Source: Bacillota bacterium
GTDB taxonomy: Bacteria > Bacillota > Clostridia > Lachnospirales > Lachnospiraceae
Length of the DNA stretch: 64,000 nucleotides
Reading direction: 5' to 3'
Assembly (NCBI GenBank): GCA_023414355.1
Contig: JAEZOB010000042.1
Location: forward strand, 1-64,000
This document shows, piece after piece, positions 25,508 to 33,387 of the stretch. The notes beneath the pieces are model-generated. The model was given only the letters and a program-made list of their open reading frames with translations, was not told the DNA's origin and did not search any database. The stretch's first letter is position 1; every line of letters begins with the position of its first letter. Position numbers and translations under genes: made by a program.

Positions 25508-26296
25508 TTACTTCTTTAAAGGCTCAATATCCTTCTGTGCTATGGTATTTCGGTACTCATTGGCTGAGATCCCTACATTCTTCTTGAATACTCTAGAAAA
25601 ATGAGCCATATCGAGGAATCCTACTCTCTCGGCGATATCACCGATTCGAAGGGAGGGATCCCGTAACAGCTTCTGAGCCTCTTTAATTCTGATGTTATTC
25701 AGAATTTCCGAAAAGTTCTGTCCCAGGTTACGGTTAAGCAGCTTGCTCAAGTGCCACTGGCTGACATAGGTCTTTTCTGCTACCTCGCATAGGGTCAGCT
25801 TATGGGGATAGTTCTGTTCAATATATTTCATGGCATTATTGACGATGAAATTACTGGCTTCATTATCAAAATGCTCCGTATCTGCTTCTTGATCGGAAGG
25901 CTCCTCCGGAAGAATAGCATTCTCCTTCAGATTATTTACCATAGCGGTGATTGCTTCTTTCAGCTCCTCCATATTGGAAGGTTTTAAAAGAAATCTTGTC
26001 ACGCCGAGCCGGATTGCTCTCTGTGCATAGTCAAATCTGCGATAACCGGTTAAAATACTGATCTCCATGTCAGGAAATTCTGATTTCAACCCTGCTATCA
26101 TAGAAAGACCATCCTGATCCGGCATGGAGATATCGGTAATAATGATATTCGGACGGTATTTTCGAATAACCTGTGCTCCCTCCAAGCCATCATTGGCGGT
26201 GGCGACCAGCTTGCAGGAATATTGTTCCCAACAGATCATTCGTGAGATCCCTTCCACTATAATCGGTTCATCGTCTATAATAACTACCTTATACAT
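25508..26296 (-). CDS. YesN-type response regulator (REC plus AraC-type DNA-binding domain)
   Basis: 262 residues. A receiver domain with phospho-acceptor D55 in 'IIITDISMPDQDG' and acidic pocket 'IIDDEP' is followed after residue 155 by two helix-turn-helix motifs of the AraC family ('YVSQWHLSKLLNRNLGQNF', 'VGFLDMAHFSRVFKKNVG'). It is the last gene of the sugar ABC cluster and is the obvious partner of the YesM-type kinase at 29.7-31.5 kb. It probably activates the transporter and phosphorylase genes. Confidence 0.92.
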   Translation of the reverse strand: MYKVVIIDDEPIIVEGISRMICWEQYSCKLVATANDGLEGAQVIRKYRPNIIITDISMPDQDGLSMIAGLKSEFPDMEISILTGYRRFDYAQRAIRLGVTRFLLKPSNMEELKEAITAMVNNLKENAILPEEPSDQEADTEHFDNEASNFIVNNAMKYIEQNYPHKLTLCEVAEKTYVSQWHLSKLLNRNLGQNFSEILNNIRIKEAQKLLRDPSLRIGDIAERVGFLDMAHFSRVFKKNVGISANEYRNTIAQKDIEPLKK

Positions 26297-26349
26297 TCCA
26301 TTCTCCGTTTCTGCACATGGCTGTTCAAGTGGTTTTACCTGATCTGATT

Positions 26350-27201
26350 CTATCCTTTGATCGCACCTGCTGTCAAACCTTTAATGATATTCTTCTGAAG
26401 GAAAATATAAACAATCAACACAGGCAGGATGATAATTGCGATGGAGGAGGCCATCAATCCATAATCCGTACCGTATTTTGAACTGATTTCATTGAGTAAG
26501 GCGCAGACGGGATATTTCGGTCTTCGGCGGATCATAATCAGCTGAGTAAACAGATCATTATAGGACCATAGAAAACAAAATATGGCTACCGTAGCCAGAG
26601 AAGGTCTGGACAGAGGAACAATAATCCGGGTAAATACCTGACGGACATTGGCTCCCTCCATATAAGCGGCCTCTTCCATCTCCAGAGGAAGTCCGCGTAA
26701 AAAGCCCATCATGACAACCGTTGCAAAGCTTAGATTACCTGCTACCTGAGGCAACACTACAGAAATAGCATGGTTAATCTGCTGTGCCTGGGACATCATT
26801 CGAAACACCGGAATGATGGTGGAGAAGGCAGGGAACATTAAGCTCGCAAGAATGAAAGAGTTGATTATCTCTTTGCCCTTGAACTGATATCTCGTCATGG
26901 CAAAGGACATCATTGCAGAAAGAAGCATGACTGCAACAGTAACGCTGCCCGAGATAATCAGACTATTCTTATAAGCAACCAGAATGTTCAGATTATCAAA
27001 GGCATTTAAGTAATTCTGCCAGGTAAAAGCCGCCGGTAGGGAGAAGGAGGAATTCACTACCTCTCTGGATGGTTTAAAGGAATTATTGATAATCCATAGA
27101 AAGGGGAAAATCGTGGTAGCAGCCCAAAAGCAAAGGGTCAGATAAATCAGTACCTTTGAAATGCTGAAATTACTTTTTCTCTTGATTGTATATTCTGACA
27201 T
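26350..27201 (-). CDS. Carbohydrate ABC transporter permease (MalG-like)
   Basis: 283 residues with six predicted membrane segments. The cytoplasmic EAA loop that contacts the ATPase is 'EEAAYMEGANVRQVFTRIIV'. The ending '...IIKGLTAGAIKG' is typical of CUT1 family permeases. AAGGAGG precedes the ATG, and it follows the partner permease by 14 bases. No ATPase gene is present nearby, so a shared MsmK-like ATPase encoded elsewhere is expected. Confidence 0.93.
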   Translation of the reverse strand: MSEYTIKRKSNFSISKVLIYLTLCFWAATTIFPFLWIINNSFKPSREVVNSSFSLPAAFTWQNYLNAFDNLNILVAYKNSLIISGSVTVAVMLLSAMMSFAMTRYQFKGKEIINSFILASLMFPAFSTIIPVFRMMSQAQQINHAISVVLPQVAGNLSFATVVMMGFLRGLPLEMEEAAYMEGANVRQVFTRIIVPLSRPSLATVAIFCFLWSYNDLFTQLIMIRRRPKYPVCALLNEISSKYGTDYGLMASSIAIIILPVLIVYIFLQKNIIKGLTAGAIKG

Positions 27202-27215
27202 GGCACTACCTCCTT

Positions 27216-28097
27216 CTACAGATTGTCGTCCGGCTTCATCAGCTTAGAAACCGCCTTGGATACAATGACACCCAGAATGACGATGACAAATGCTATGGTT
27301 GAGCCGTAATCAATATTATTAATGGTAAAGGTCTGTTCGTACATATAGGTTCCCAGGAAGTGAGTCACACCCTGAGGTGCTCCCTTCGGAACAATGACCC
27401 AGGGAAGGTCGAATACCTTCAACGCACCGGTCACAGCCAGTGTGATACAGGTACACATTACTCCACGGATTAACGGAACGGTAATATAGAACACCTGCTT
27501 AAAACCGGAACAGCCGTCAATGGCTGCTGCTTCATAAATATCATCAGAAATAGCATTTAAACCGGTCAGAATGATGACAAAATAGAACCCCACATAGCTC
27601 CATAGGGTTGGAATACTGACCATGACAAAGGCGGTTGCTGTGGAAAGCCAATTCACAGGCTCCTTACCCATCAGCTCCAACAGCTGGTTCAGCATACCAC
27701 CGTTATAGTTGTAGAATAACTTGAATAATAAACCGATTGCAGAAGCGGAAATAACGATGGGGAAGAAAAACACGGTTCGAAACACATGCTGTCCCTTCTT
27801 AATTTTACTTACCATAACGGCAAGAATAAATGCGATCCCTACCTGAAATACTATGGCAAGCCCCATCATCTTCAAAGAATTCAGGATAGAAATCCGGACC
27901 TTTGGATCGCCGAACAATTTCTTGTAATTATCAAGACCGAGAAAGGTCCACTCCTGTCCCGGCATCTTCACCACAGATTTCATATCATAAAAGCTGTTAA
28001 TGATATTTTCTACAAAGGGCTCATATAGAAATATAAGCATTAAGAGGAGCCCCGGGACTAAGAATATAAGCAAAGGTAGCTTCTTTTTATATAGCAT
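27216..28097 (-). CDS. Carbohydrate ABC transporter permease (MalF-like)
   Basis: 293 residues, six predicted membrane segments. The N-terminus 'LPLLIFLVPGLLLMLIFLYEPF' and EAA loop 'DDIYEAAAIDGCSGFKQVFY' place it in the CUT1 sugar transporter family. It pairs with the downstream permease and the binding protein encoded just upstream, from which it is separated by a perfect 15-bp hairpin. Confidence 0.93.
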   Translation of the reverse strand: MLYKKKLPLLIFLVPGLLLMLIFLYEPFVENIINSFYDMKSVVKMPGQEWTFLGLDNYKKLFGDPKVRISILNSLKMMGLAIVFQVGIAFILAVMVSKIKKGQHVFRTVFFFPIVISASAIGLLFKLFYNYNGGMLNQLLELMGKEPVNWLSTATAFVMVSIPTLWSYVGFYFVIILTGLNAISDDIYEAAAIDGCSGFKQVFYITVPLIRGVMCTCITLAVTGALKVFDLPWVIVPKGAPQGVTHFLGTYMYEQTFTINNIDYGSTIAFVIVILGVIVSKAVSKLMKPDDNL

Positions 28098-28119
28098 TGA
28101 CTTCTCGCCTTTCTTAAAA

Positions 28120-28159
28120 TTAGCTGTTGCAAATGAATTTGCCTATTTGCAACAGCTAA
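28120..28159 (-). terminator. Intercistronic hairpin between binding protein and permease genes
   Basis: TTAGCTGTTGCAAAT (28120-28134) pairs perfectly with ATTTGCAACAGCTAA (28145-28159) around a 10-base loop. On the minus strand TTTTAAG follows. It fits an attenuating terminator or 3'-end protector that lets the binding protein be made in excess over the permeases, as known for many sugar ABC operons. Confidence 0.7.
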
Positions 28160-28184
28160 TCGCTAATGTATTATGTCATGTTAC

Positions 28185-29525
28185 TTATTTTGCGTTGATT
28201 TCCAATACCTCGGTCAATAAATCTTTGGAGGACTTCGTACCGGTAGAAACATCTACGATACCTGCAACCAGGGTGTTATAAGCATCCTGAGAAATTCTGG
28301 AGTCGGTAGGTGTGGAAATACTTGTTGCTGCGCTGGAGTAATCTAAACCGGAGATTCCTAGAGGAGTCATATTAGCCAAAGGCTCAACCTTAGCAGCTGC
28401 CTGACCATTGCCACCCCAGTAGGTAGCTACGGATTTGCTGTTGGTATGTGCCATAACGAACTTCACTGCTGCATCTCTCTTGTCCGGATCGTCCCAAGCC
28501 TTCTTGGTGATGTAGAAGCCTGAAGAGATACCGCCAACCATGCTGCCAGTCGGAGCTTTTCCACCGGGAACGACAGGGAAGGAAACAAGTACTGTGTTAT
28601 CCTGATCCGGGATACCGCCTGCATACCAGGAACCGTCTAGCTGCATCGCAGCCTGCTTATTCTTGAATAATTCACCTGCAAAATCGTTGTCTATGGTATC
28701 TGTATCAACCGGGAATGCACCCATATCTCTTAATGTCTTGAATAGATCAAGACCCTTGCACCAATCCTCGGGAACCTCTGTAGGAACAGTGGTGTAGCCC
28801 TCAGGACCAGCTGCGGACATCATTAAGAACTCAATCCAGTAATGAGGAACGTTATTTAAGGATACTGCGATCGGAATGATATCATTAGCCTTAAAGGTCT
28901 CGATTGCCTTAGTCATTTTATCCCAATCGGTAGGAAGCTCAAGGCTGTACTTGTCAAAAAGATCCTTGTTACAGAATAAGCCTTCCCAGTAACCTGTGGT
29001 AGGAACTGCTCTTTGAACGCCGTCAGGGTTAGCTGCAGCCTGAAGAGCGGTAGGAAGCGTATCTGCTGCATACTCAGGATATACTGCTTTGATTTCGTCG
29101 ATGGTTACGAATTTATCAGCTGCAAGAACATCACTTGCATTTGCATCAGTAAAGTACTGAATAACGTCAGGCTCATTACCAACAGCAAAATCTGCTGCGA
29201 TCTTGGTCTTCCAATCCTGATCAGCTGTCTGAGAGTCATCTTCAATGGTGATGTAAGAAAAATCCTTCATAAACTGTTCGCTGATTGCCTGATAATTACC
29301 GGCATTGGGATCTGTACCACCATACATGGAAACTGTAGTAAGAGTTACAGGGTTCTGAGCTGCTGATTCCGTGGGAGCTGCTGTAGCTTCAGCTGCAGGA
29401 GCTTCTGTCACAACTGCAGTGTCAGATGGTTCCGTTGCTTCCTCCTTTTTACCGCATGCTGTCATAACTGACATCACAAGCGTTAAGGCAAGGATTACGG
29501 ACAATACCTTCTTCATTTTTTTCAT
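28185..29525 (-). CDS. Extracellular sugar-binding lipoprotein of the ABC transporter
   Basis: 446 residues. The signal peptide ends at lipobox 'MSVMTAC' (C24), followed by an Ala/Glu/Pro-rich linker and a solute-binding family 1 fold ('QWKTKIAADFAVGNEPDV'-like segment, 'GNEPDVIQYFTDANASDVL'). It captures the sugar outside the membrane and hands it to the two permeases. The neighbouring chitobiose-type phosphorylase suggests a beta-linked disaccharide, but the ligand is inference. AAGGAGG lies 10 bases before the ATG. Confidence 0.93.
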   Translation of the reverse strand: MKKMKKVLSVILALTLVMSVMTACGKKEEATEPSDTAVVTEAPAAEATAAPTESAAQNPVTLTTVSMYGGTDPNAGNYQAISEQFMKDFSYITIEDDSQTADQDWKTKIAADFAVGNEPDVIQYFTDANASDVLAADKFVTIDEIKAVYPEYAADTLPTALQAAANPDGVQRAVPTTGYWEGLFCNKDLFDKYSLELPTDWDKMTKAIETFKANDIIPIAVSLNNVPHYWIEFLMMSAAGPEGYTTVPTEVPEDWCKGLDLFKTLRDMGAFPVDTDTIDNDFAGELFKNKQAAMQLDGSWYAGGIPDQDNTVLVSFPVVPGGKAPTGSMVGGISSGFYITKKAWDDPDKRDAAVKFVMAHTNSKSVATYWGGNGQAAAKVEPLANMTPLGISGLDYSSAATSISTPTDSRISQDAYNTLVAGIVDVSTGTKSSKDLLTEVLEINAK

Positions 29526-29697
29526 AAATAAAAATCCTCCTTAATAATATCGACTATACCTTCAATGAATTTCTCCTCATTCGGTATATCTATATTATAG
29601 TGATAAACTCCCGGAAAGGCTTTAGCCCAACTTGACATTAATTGTTTAATCTTGCTATCCTAACAGCAAAATATGCAGGGTGATTTGTCTATAATAG

Positions 29698-31512
29698 CTA
29701 TATATCTAATTTATCCCACTGCAAATTAGGCTTACCTTCCTTACTTTTACCGGGATCATACTCTAAAGGAAGAGTAATGGTGGACACAGCTCTATCCTCT
29801 CCTCCTGATTCTATTGTTAAACCGTATTCCTCTCCAAAGATCAGCTTGATGCGTTCATTCACATTATGAATGCCAAGTGACTCATGTCTCTTTTGATCGG
29901 GTTCATAGCGTCCCTCAAGAATAGCAGCAACACGTTCCAGCTCCTCATCATTCATACCCTTACCGGTATTGATAATCTGAAGGATGGCATTCTGCCCCTC
30001 CTTATATACCTTAATCCAGATGGTACCGCTCTTCACTGTTTCTACCCCATGAACCACAGCATTCTCTATTAAGGGCTGAAGAATTAGCTGTGGAACCTCC
30101 AGCTGCATCAATTCATTGTCAATTTCCTTCTCAATCTTCAGACGCTTGCCAAAGCGCATGGAAATAATATAACAGTAGGCATCCACACAGCGCAGCTCCT
30201 CCGACAAATGAATCATCTTTTTGTTTGAACGGTCCATACTGTAGTTTAGCAGGGTTCCAAGGGCTTCAATCATTTTGGAAACCGTCACATCTCCCGCCAT
30301 ACGCGCCTGCCAGTTCATCATTTCCAAAGTATTATTCAAGAAATGAGGATTGATCTGGGACTGAAGAGCGATAATCTTCGCATCCTTTCTGGCGAGCTTT
30401 TCGCTGTAAGCAACATCAAAGAGATACTTAATCTCAGATGACATCTTGTTAAAGGAGGTTTTTAAGACTTCAAATTCCGAATTCGGCATAGGGGTTCCTT
30501 CTACTTGCATACCGATATCACCCTTCTCCAGACTTTGCGCTGCCTCCACCATGACCCGCATCGGTCTCGTTATATTATGGTACAGATAATACAGCATAAA
30601 AATCAGGACAGGAATAATGATCATAGCAATCAGGAACATGATGGCATAGAGGTGTCGAAGCTCTGAAAATATGATGGTATCATCTACAATCAAGACTGAG
30701 CCGAAATGAAAATCATCATATTTCTGCTGATAAAGCATCCCGTTATAAAACTGATCCTTATCGCTGATAATCTTCCTGTTCACCTTCTTACTGTACTTAG
30801 TCTTCAACTTTTCCAAAATGTCATGATGGCTCTCCTGGGTCAGTCGGTTGTCATAAGTGATCATAGAATTGGTATCATTGATAAAGAAACCAAATTCATA
30901 ATCCTTATTTAGGTAAATACCATCAATGAGCTTGTCCTTGTTCAGTTCCAGAATCAAGGTGCCGAACTTGGTATAATTCGTAGTGGTATATAGATTTCTT
31001 ATAATATAGATTCTTCCGTTGATTACCCTGACATGGGCATCGGAGGAATCCATCTCAGTAATTTCATTGGCGGTCTTAGCCACTTCGTCCAGATAGATAT
31101 CGATATAATTACTTTCCTTTTGTTTAGTATAATAGATTTTCGAAGGTTCCTTGCTCAGATAAAAGACTGCAATTTCGAAACGGTTGTCATTATAGAATTT
31201 ACTGGTTAAGTTACCGGTGATCTGCCGATAGAGCTCGGCCTTATTCATTTTCCCGGTATTATAGCTTCTCCAGGCCTTTTCAATCACCTGTTCATAAGAA
31301 GTCTTCTTGGAGATATCGATCGCTTCGTCTATTCTCTGTGCATTGAAGTAGGTAAAATTCTTTAACCCTTCCTCCATGAGCGTCCTTGTCTTTTGGATGA
31401 TATCATTCCGGTAGGAAACAGTCATAAAGAGGTAAATCAGTAATACAGGTATCATCCAAAGCAATGTTACCAACAATAGCAAGGTACGTCTTAACGAAAC
31501 GATCTTTTTCAT
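29698..31512 (-). CDS. YesM-type sensor histidine kinase
   Basis: 604 residues. Two membrane segments (about residues 9-30 and 288-312) bracket an extracellular Cache-like sensor domain. A HAMP segment follows, then a His_kinase domain with phospho-acceptor H390 in 'LQSQINPHFLNNTLEMMN', and an HATPase domain with 'LQPLIENAVVHGVE' and 'GKGM'. GGAGG precedes the ATG. The signal is probably the external sugar or the loaded binding protein; the partner is the YesN-type regulator. Confidence 0.94.
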   Translation of the reverse strand: MKKIVSLRRTLLLLVTLLWMIPVLLIYLFMTVSYRNDIIQKTRTLMEEGLKNFTYFNAQRIDEAIDISKKTSYEQVIEKAWRSYNTGKMNKAELYRQITGNLTSKFYNDNRFEIAVFYLSKEPSKIYYTKQKESNYIDIYLDEVAKTANEITEMDSSDAHVRVINGRIYIIRNLYTTTNYTKFGTLILELNKDKLIDGIYLNKDYEFGFFINDTNSMITYDNRLTQESHHDILEKLKTKYSKKVNRKIISDKDQFYNGMLYQQKYDDFHFGSVLIVDDTIIFSELRHLYAIMFLIAMIIIPVLIFMLYYLYHNITRPMRVMVEAAQSLEKGDIGMQVEGTPMPNSEFEVLKTSFNKMSSEIKYLFDVAYSEKLARKDAKIIALQSQINPHFLNNTLEMMNWQARMAGDVTVSKMIEALGTLLNYSMDRSNKKMIHLSEELRCVDAYCYIISMRFGKRLKIEKEIDNELMQLEVPQLILQPLIENAVVHGVETVKSGTIWIKVYKEGQNAILQIINTGKGMNDEELERVAAILEGRYEPDQKRHESLGIHNVNERIKLIFGEEYGLTIESGGEDRAVSTITLPLEYDPGKSKEGKPNLQWDKLDI

Positions 31513-31537
31513 TGCGTATATCCTCCATAAGATTTAC

Positions 31538-31566
31538 ATAATATTATTAGGTCAAATGTTAGACAA
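31538..31566 (-). promoter_or_regulatory. Candidate promoter of the sensor kinase gene
   Basis: Minus strand TTGTCT (31561-31566), 17-base spacer, TATTAT (31538-31543), about 25 bases before the kinase start codon. Reasonable sigma-A match; prediction only. Confidence 0.5.
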
Positions 31567-31691
31567 TCTATTTTATTAGAATAGATAATTAAAGTAATAT
31601 ATACTACAACCTAATGCTGACATGTTCATTTTTGAACCTATATAGACGGAGCTCTTCAATCAGGAATAAAGCTTCAGCCTGCTGACACTTT

Positions 31692-31798
31692 CGCACCCGA
31701 GCGGGTTGCGCAGCAACATACTACCTCTCCGCGAGGTATGCATCCTGCACGGAATGCTTTTATGATATAGGTAAGTTCGGAGAACTTTCCTATATCAT
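31692..31798. other. GC-rich triple-hairpin region between mutase and kinase genes
   Basis: Three consecutive inverted repeats: CGCACCCG/CGGGTTGCG at 31692-31710, TACCTC/GAGGTA at 31722-31738, and a 37-bp near-perfect palindrome at 31762-31798 (ATGATATAGG and AAGTTC pair with GAACTT and CCTATATCAT). The first two are markedly more GC-rich than the surrounding intergenic DNA. The gap 31513-31930 holds no gene. Confidence 0.6.
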
Positions 31799-31826
31799 GA
31801 AAAGGGCTATCCTAAGATAACCCTTT
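31798..31826 (-). terminator. Terminator after the mutase gene
   Basis: On the minus strand AAAGGGTTATC pairs with GATAGCCCTTT (one G-U-type mismatch) around a short loop, followed by TTTT. It ends the phosphorylase-mutase transcript about 105 bases after the mutase stop. Confidence 0.75.
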
Positions 31827-31930
31827 AGACTCAACTAATTATAGCATGAACCATTATAATGTTCATCTCTTTTTCTCTATCAGATGCTTAGAACGGACAG
31901 CATATCTGCATTAGGCGGTAACTTTATGAA

Positions 31931-33349
31931 TTAACCTTCCAGACCCAAAAAGTTCTCGAATAAACTGCACACCAGCTTCTCATCTCCGTTTACAGGCATT
32001 TCACAAAAGCTTCGAAGGAGCGGCTCTGTTCCGGAGAAGCGAACTCCGATCCAACCACCGTTCTTAAAGTAAATCTTACAGCCATCAAGATAAGAAATCT
32101 TTTCGATTTCAAAGGGAAGCTCAGGGATCATTCTGTCAATCAACAATAGCTTATAGATCTCTTCTTTCTTCTCCTGACTGAAGCGATAATCTCTTTCCTC
32201 CATGAAATAATAGCCGAATTCGTTGTTGATCTCTTCTACTATCTCAGAAAGCTTCTTGCCGACCACTGCGATCATTTCCACCAACAGAGCTGCGGCATAG
32301 ACACCATCCTTGCCCTTGATATGTCCACGTACAGTCAGTCCACCGGAGGATTCTCCGCCGATCACCGCATCTGTCTCATTCATTTTCGCAGAGATGTGTT
32401 TAAAGCCAACCGGAACCTCATAGCACTTCTCACCGAAGCTTTCCGCTACCTTATCTAAGAGATGCGTGGTTGCTATATTGCGAACCACCGGACCTTTCCA
32501 TCCCTTATATCTTACCAGATAGTAATATAACAGTACCAGAATATCATTCGGATGCAGGAACCTGCCATGATCGTCGATGACTCCGATTCGGTCTGCATCT
32601 CCGTCAGTTGCGATACCGATATCCGAGTGGTGATCTATCACATAATTTTGCAGACTTCTTAGGGTTGCTGCCGAGGGAGAAGGCAGCTTTCCACCGAATA
32701 AGGTGTCATGACGATCATGAATGATTGCGACATCACAGCGAGCCGTCAATAGTATGGTTCTGAGTGAAGTCTCGCTGACACCGTACATGGGATCCAGAGC
32801 AATACGAAGCCCACAGTCACGGATGGCCTGCATGTTAACCGTGTCGATAATATTATCAATATATTCATTTAAGGGATTGAGTTCAAAGATTAAGCCACCC
32901 TCTACCGCTTTATCATAATCCATTACCGCTATTTCCTGCTCCTCCACATCATTGATGTAGTTCTCGATCTCATTCGTCTGTAACTCATCCGCATCGCGGC
33001 CACCCTGCGTGAACACCTTGATACCGTTATAAATTGCCGGATTGTGGCTTGCCGTGATCATCATGCCATAAGGGAATTTATGTCTCATGACATAGAACAT
33101 GATCAGTGGTGTCGGTGAAGAACGGTTAATCAGGAAGGATTGAATGCCTTCTGCCGCAAAAACCTCAGCACACCAGTGCATCGCTTCCTTGGACAGAAAA
33201 CGTCTGTCATAGCCAAGTACAATCCCCTGCTCGCTGACTCCTTCATCCTTCATCTTTCTTGCCATTCCCTTTGAGAGCTTCTGAATGTTGGCCTTCGTGA
33301 ACTCTTCTCCGATGATTGCTCTCCAGCCCCCGGTTCCAAATTTTATCAT
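31931..33349 (-). CDS. Phosphoglucomutase/phosphomannomutase family protein (candidate GlcNAc-1-phosphate mutase)
   Basis: 472 residues. The phospho-serine is S101 in 'GMMITASHNPAIYNG', the metal loop is 'DGDADRIGVIDD', the sugar-binding loop 'GGESSGGL', and the C-terminal phosphate site 'RFSGTEPLLR'. It interconverts hexose 1- and 6-phosphates. It starts 38 bases after the GH94 phosphorylase stop, so it most likely processes the sugar 1-phosphate that the phosphorylase releases. If the phosphorylase is chitobiose-specific, the substrate would be N-acetylglucosamine 1-phosphate; glucose 1-phosphate is the alternative. Confidence 0.88.
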   Translation of the reverse strand: MIKFGTGGWRAIIGEEFTKANIQKLSKGMARKMKDEGVSEQGIVLGYDRRFLSKEAMHWCAEVFAAEGIQSFLINRSSPTPLIMFYVMRHKFPYGMMITASHNPAIYNGIKVFTQGGRDADELQTNEIENYINDVEEQEIAVMDYDKAVEGGLIFELNPLNEYIDNIIDTVNMQAIRDCGLRIALDPMYGVSETSLRTILLTARCDVAIIHDRHDTLFGGKLPSPSAATLRSLQNYVIDHHSDIGIATDGDADRIGVIDDHGRFLHPNDILVLLYYYLVRYKGWKGPVVRNIATTHLLDKVAESFGEKCYEVPVGFKHISAKMNETDAVIGGESSGGLTVRGHIKGKDGVYAAALLVEMIAVVGKKLSEIVEEINNEFGYYFMEERDYRFSQEKKEEIYKLLLIDRMIPELPFEIEKISYLDGCKIYFKNGGWIGVRFSGTEPLLRSFCEMPVNGDEKLVCSLFENFLGLEG

Positions 33350-33387
33350 GTTAATCCTCCTAAATTTCCTTTTACCTGATGTAGCTG

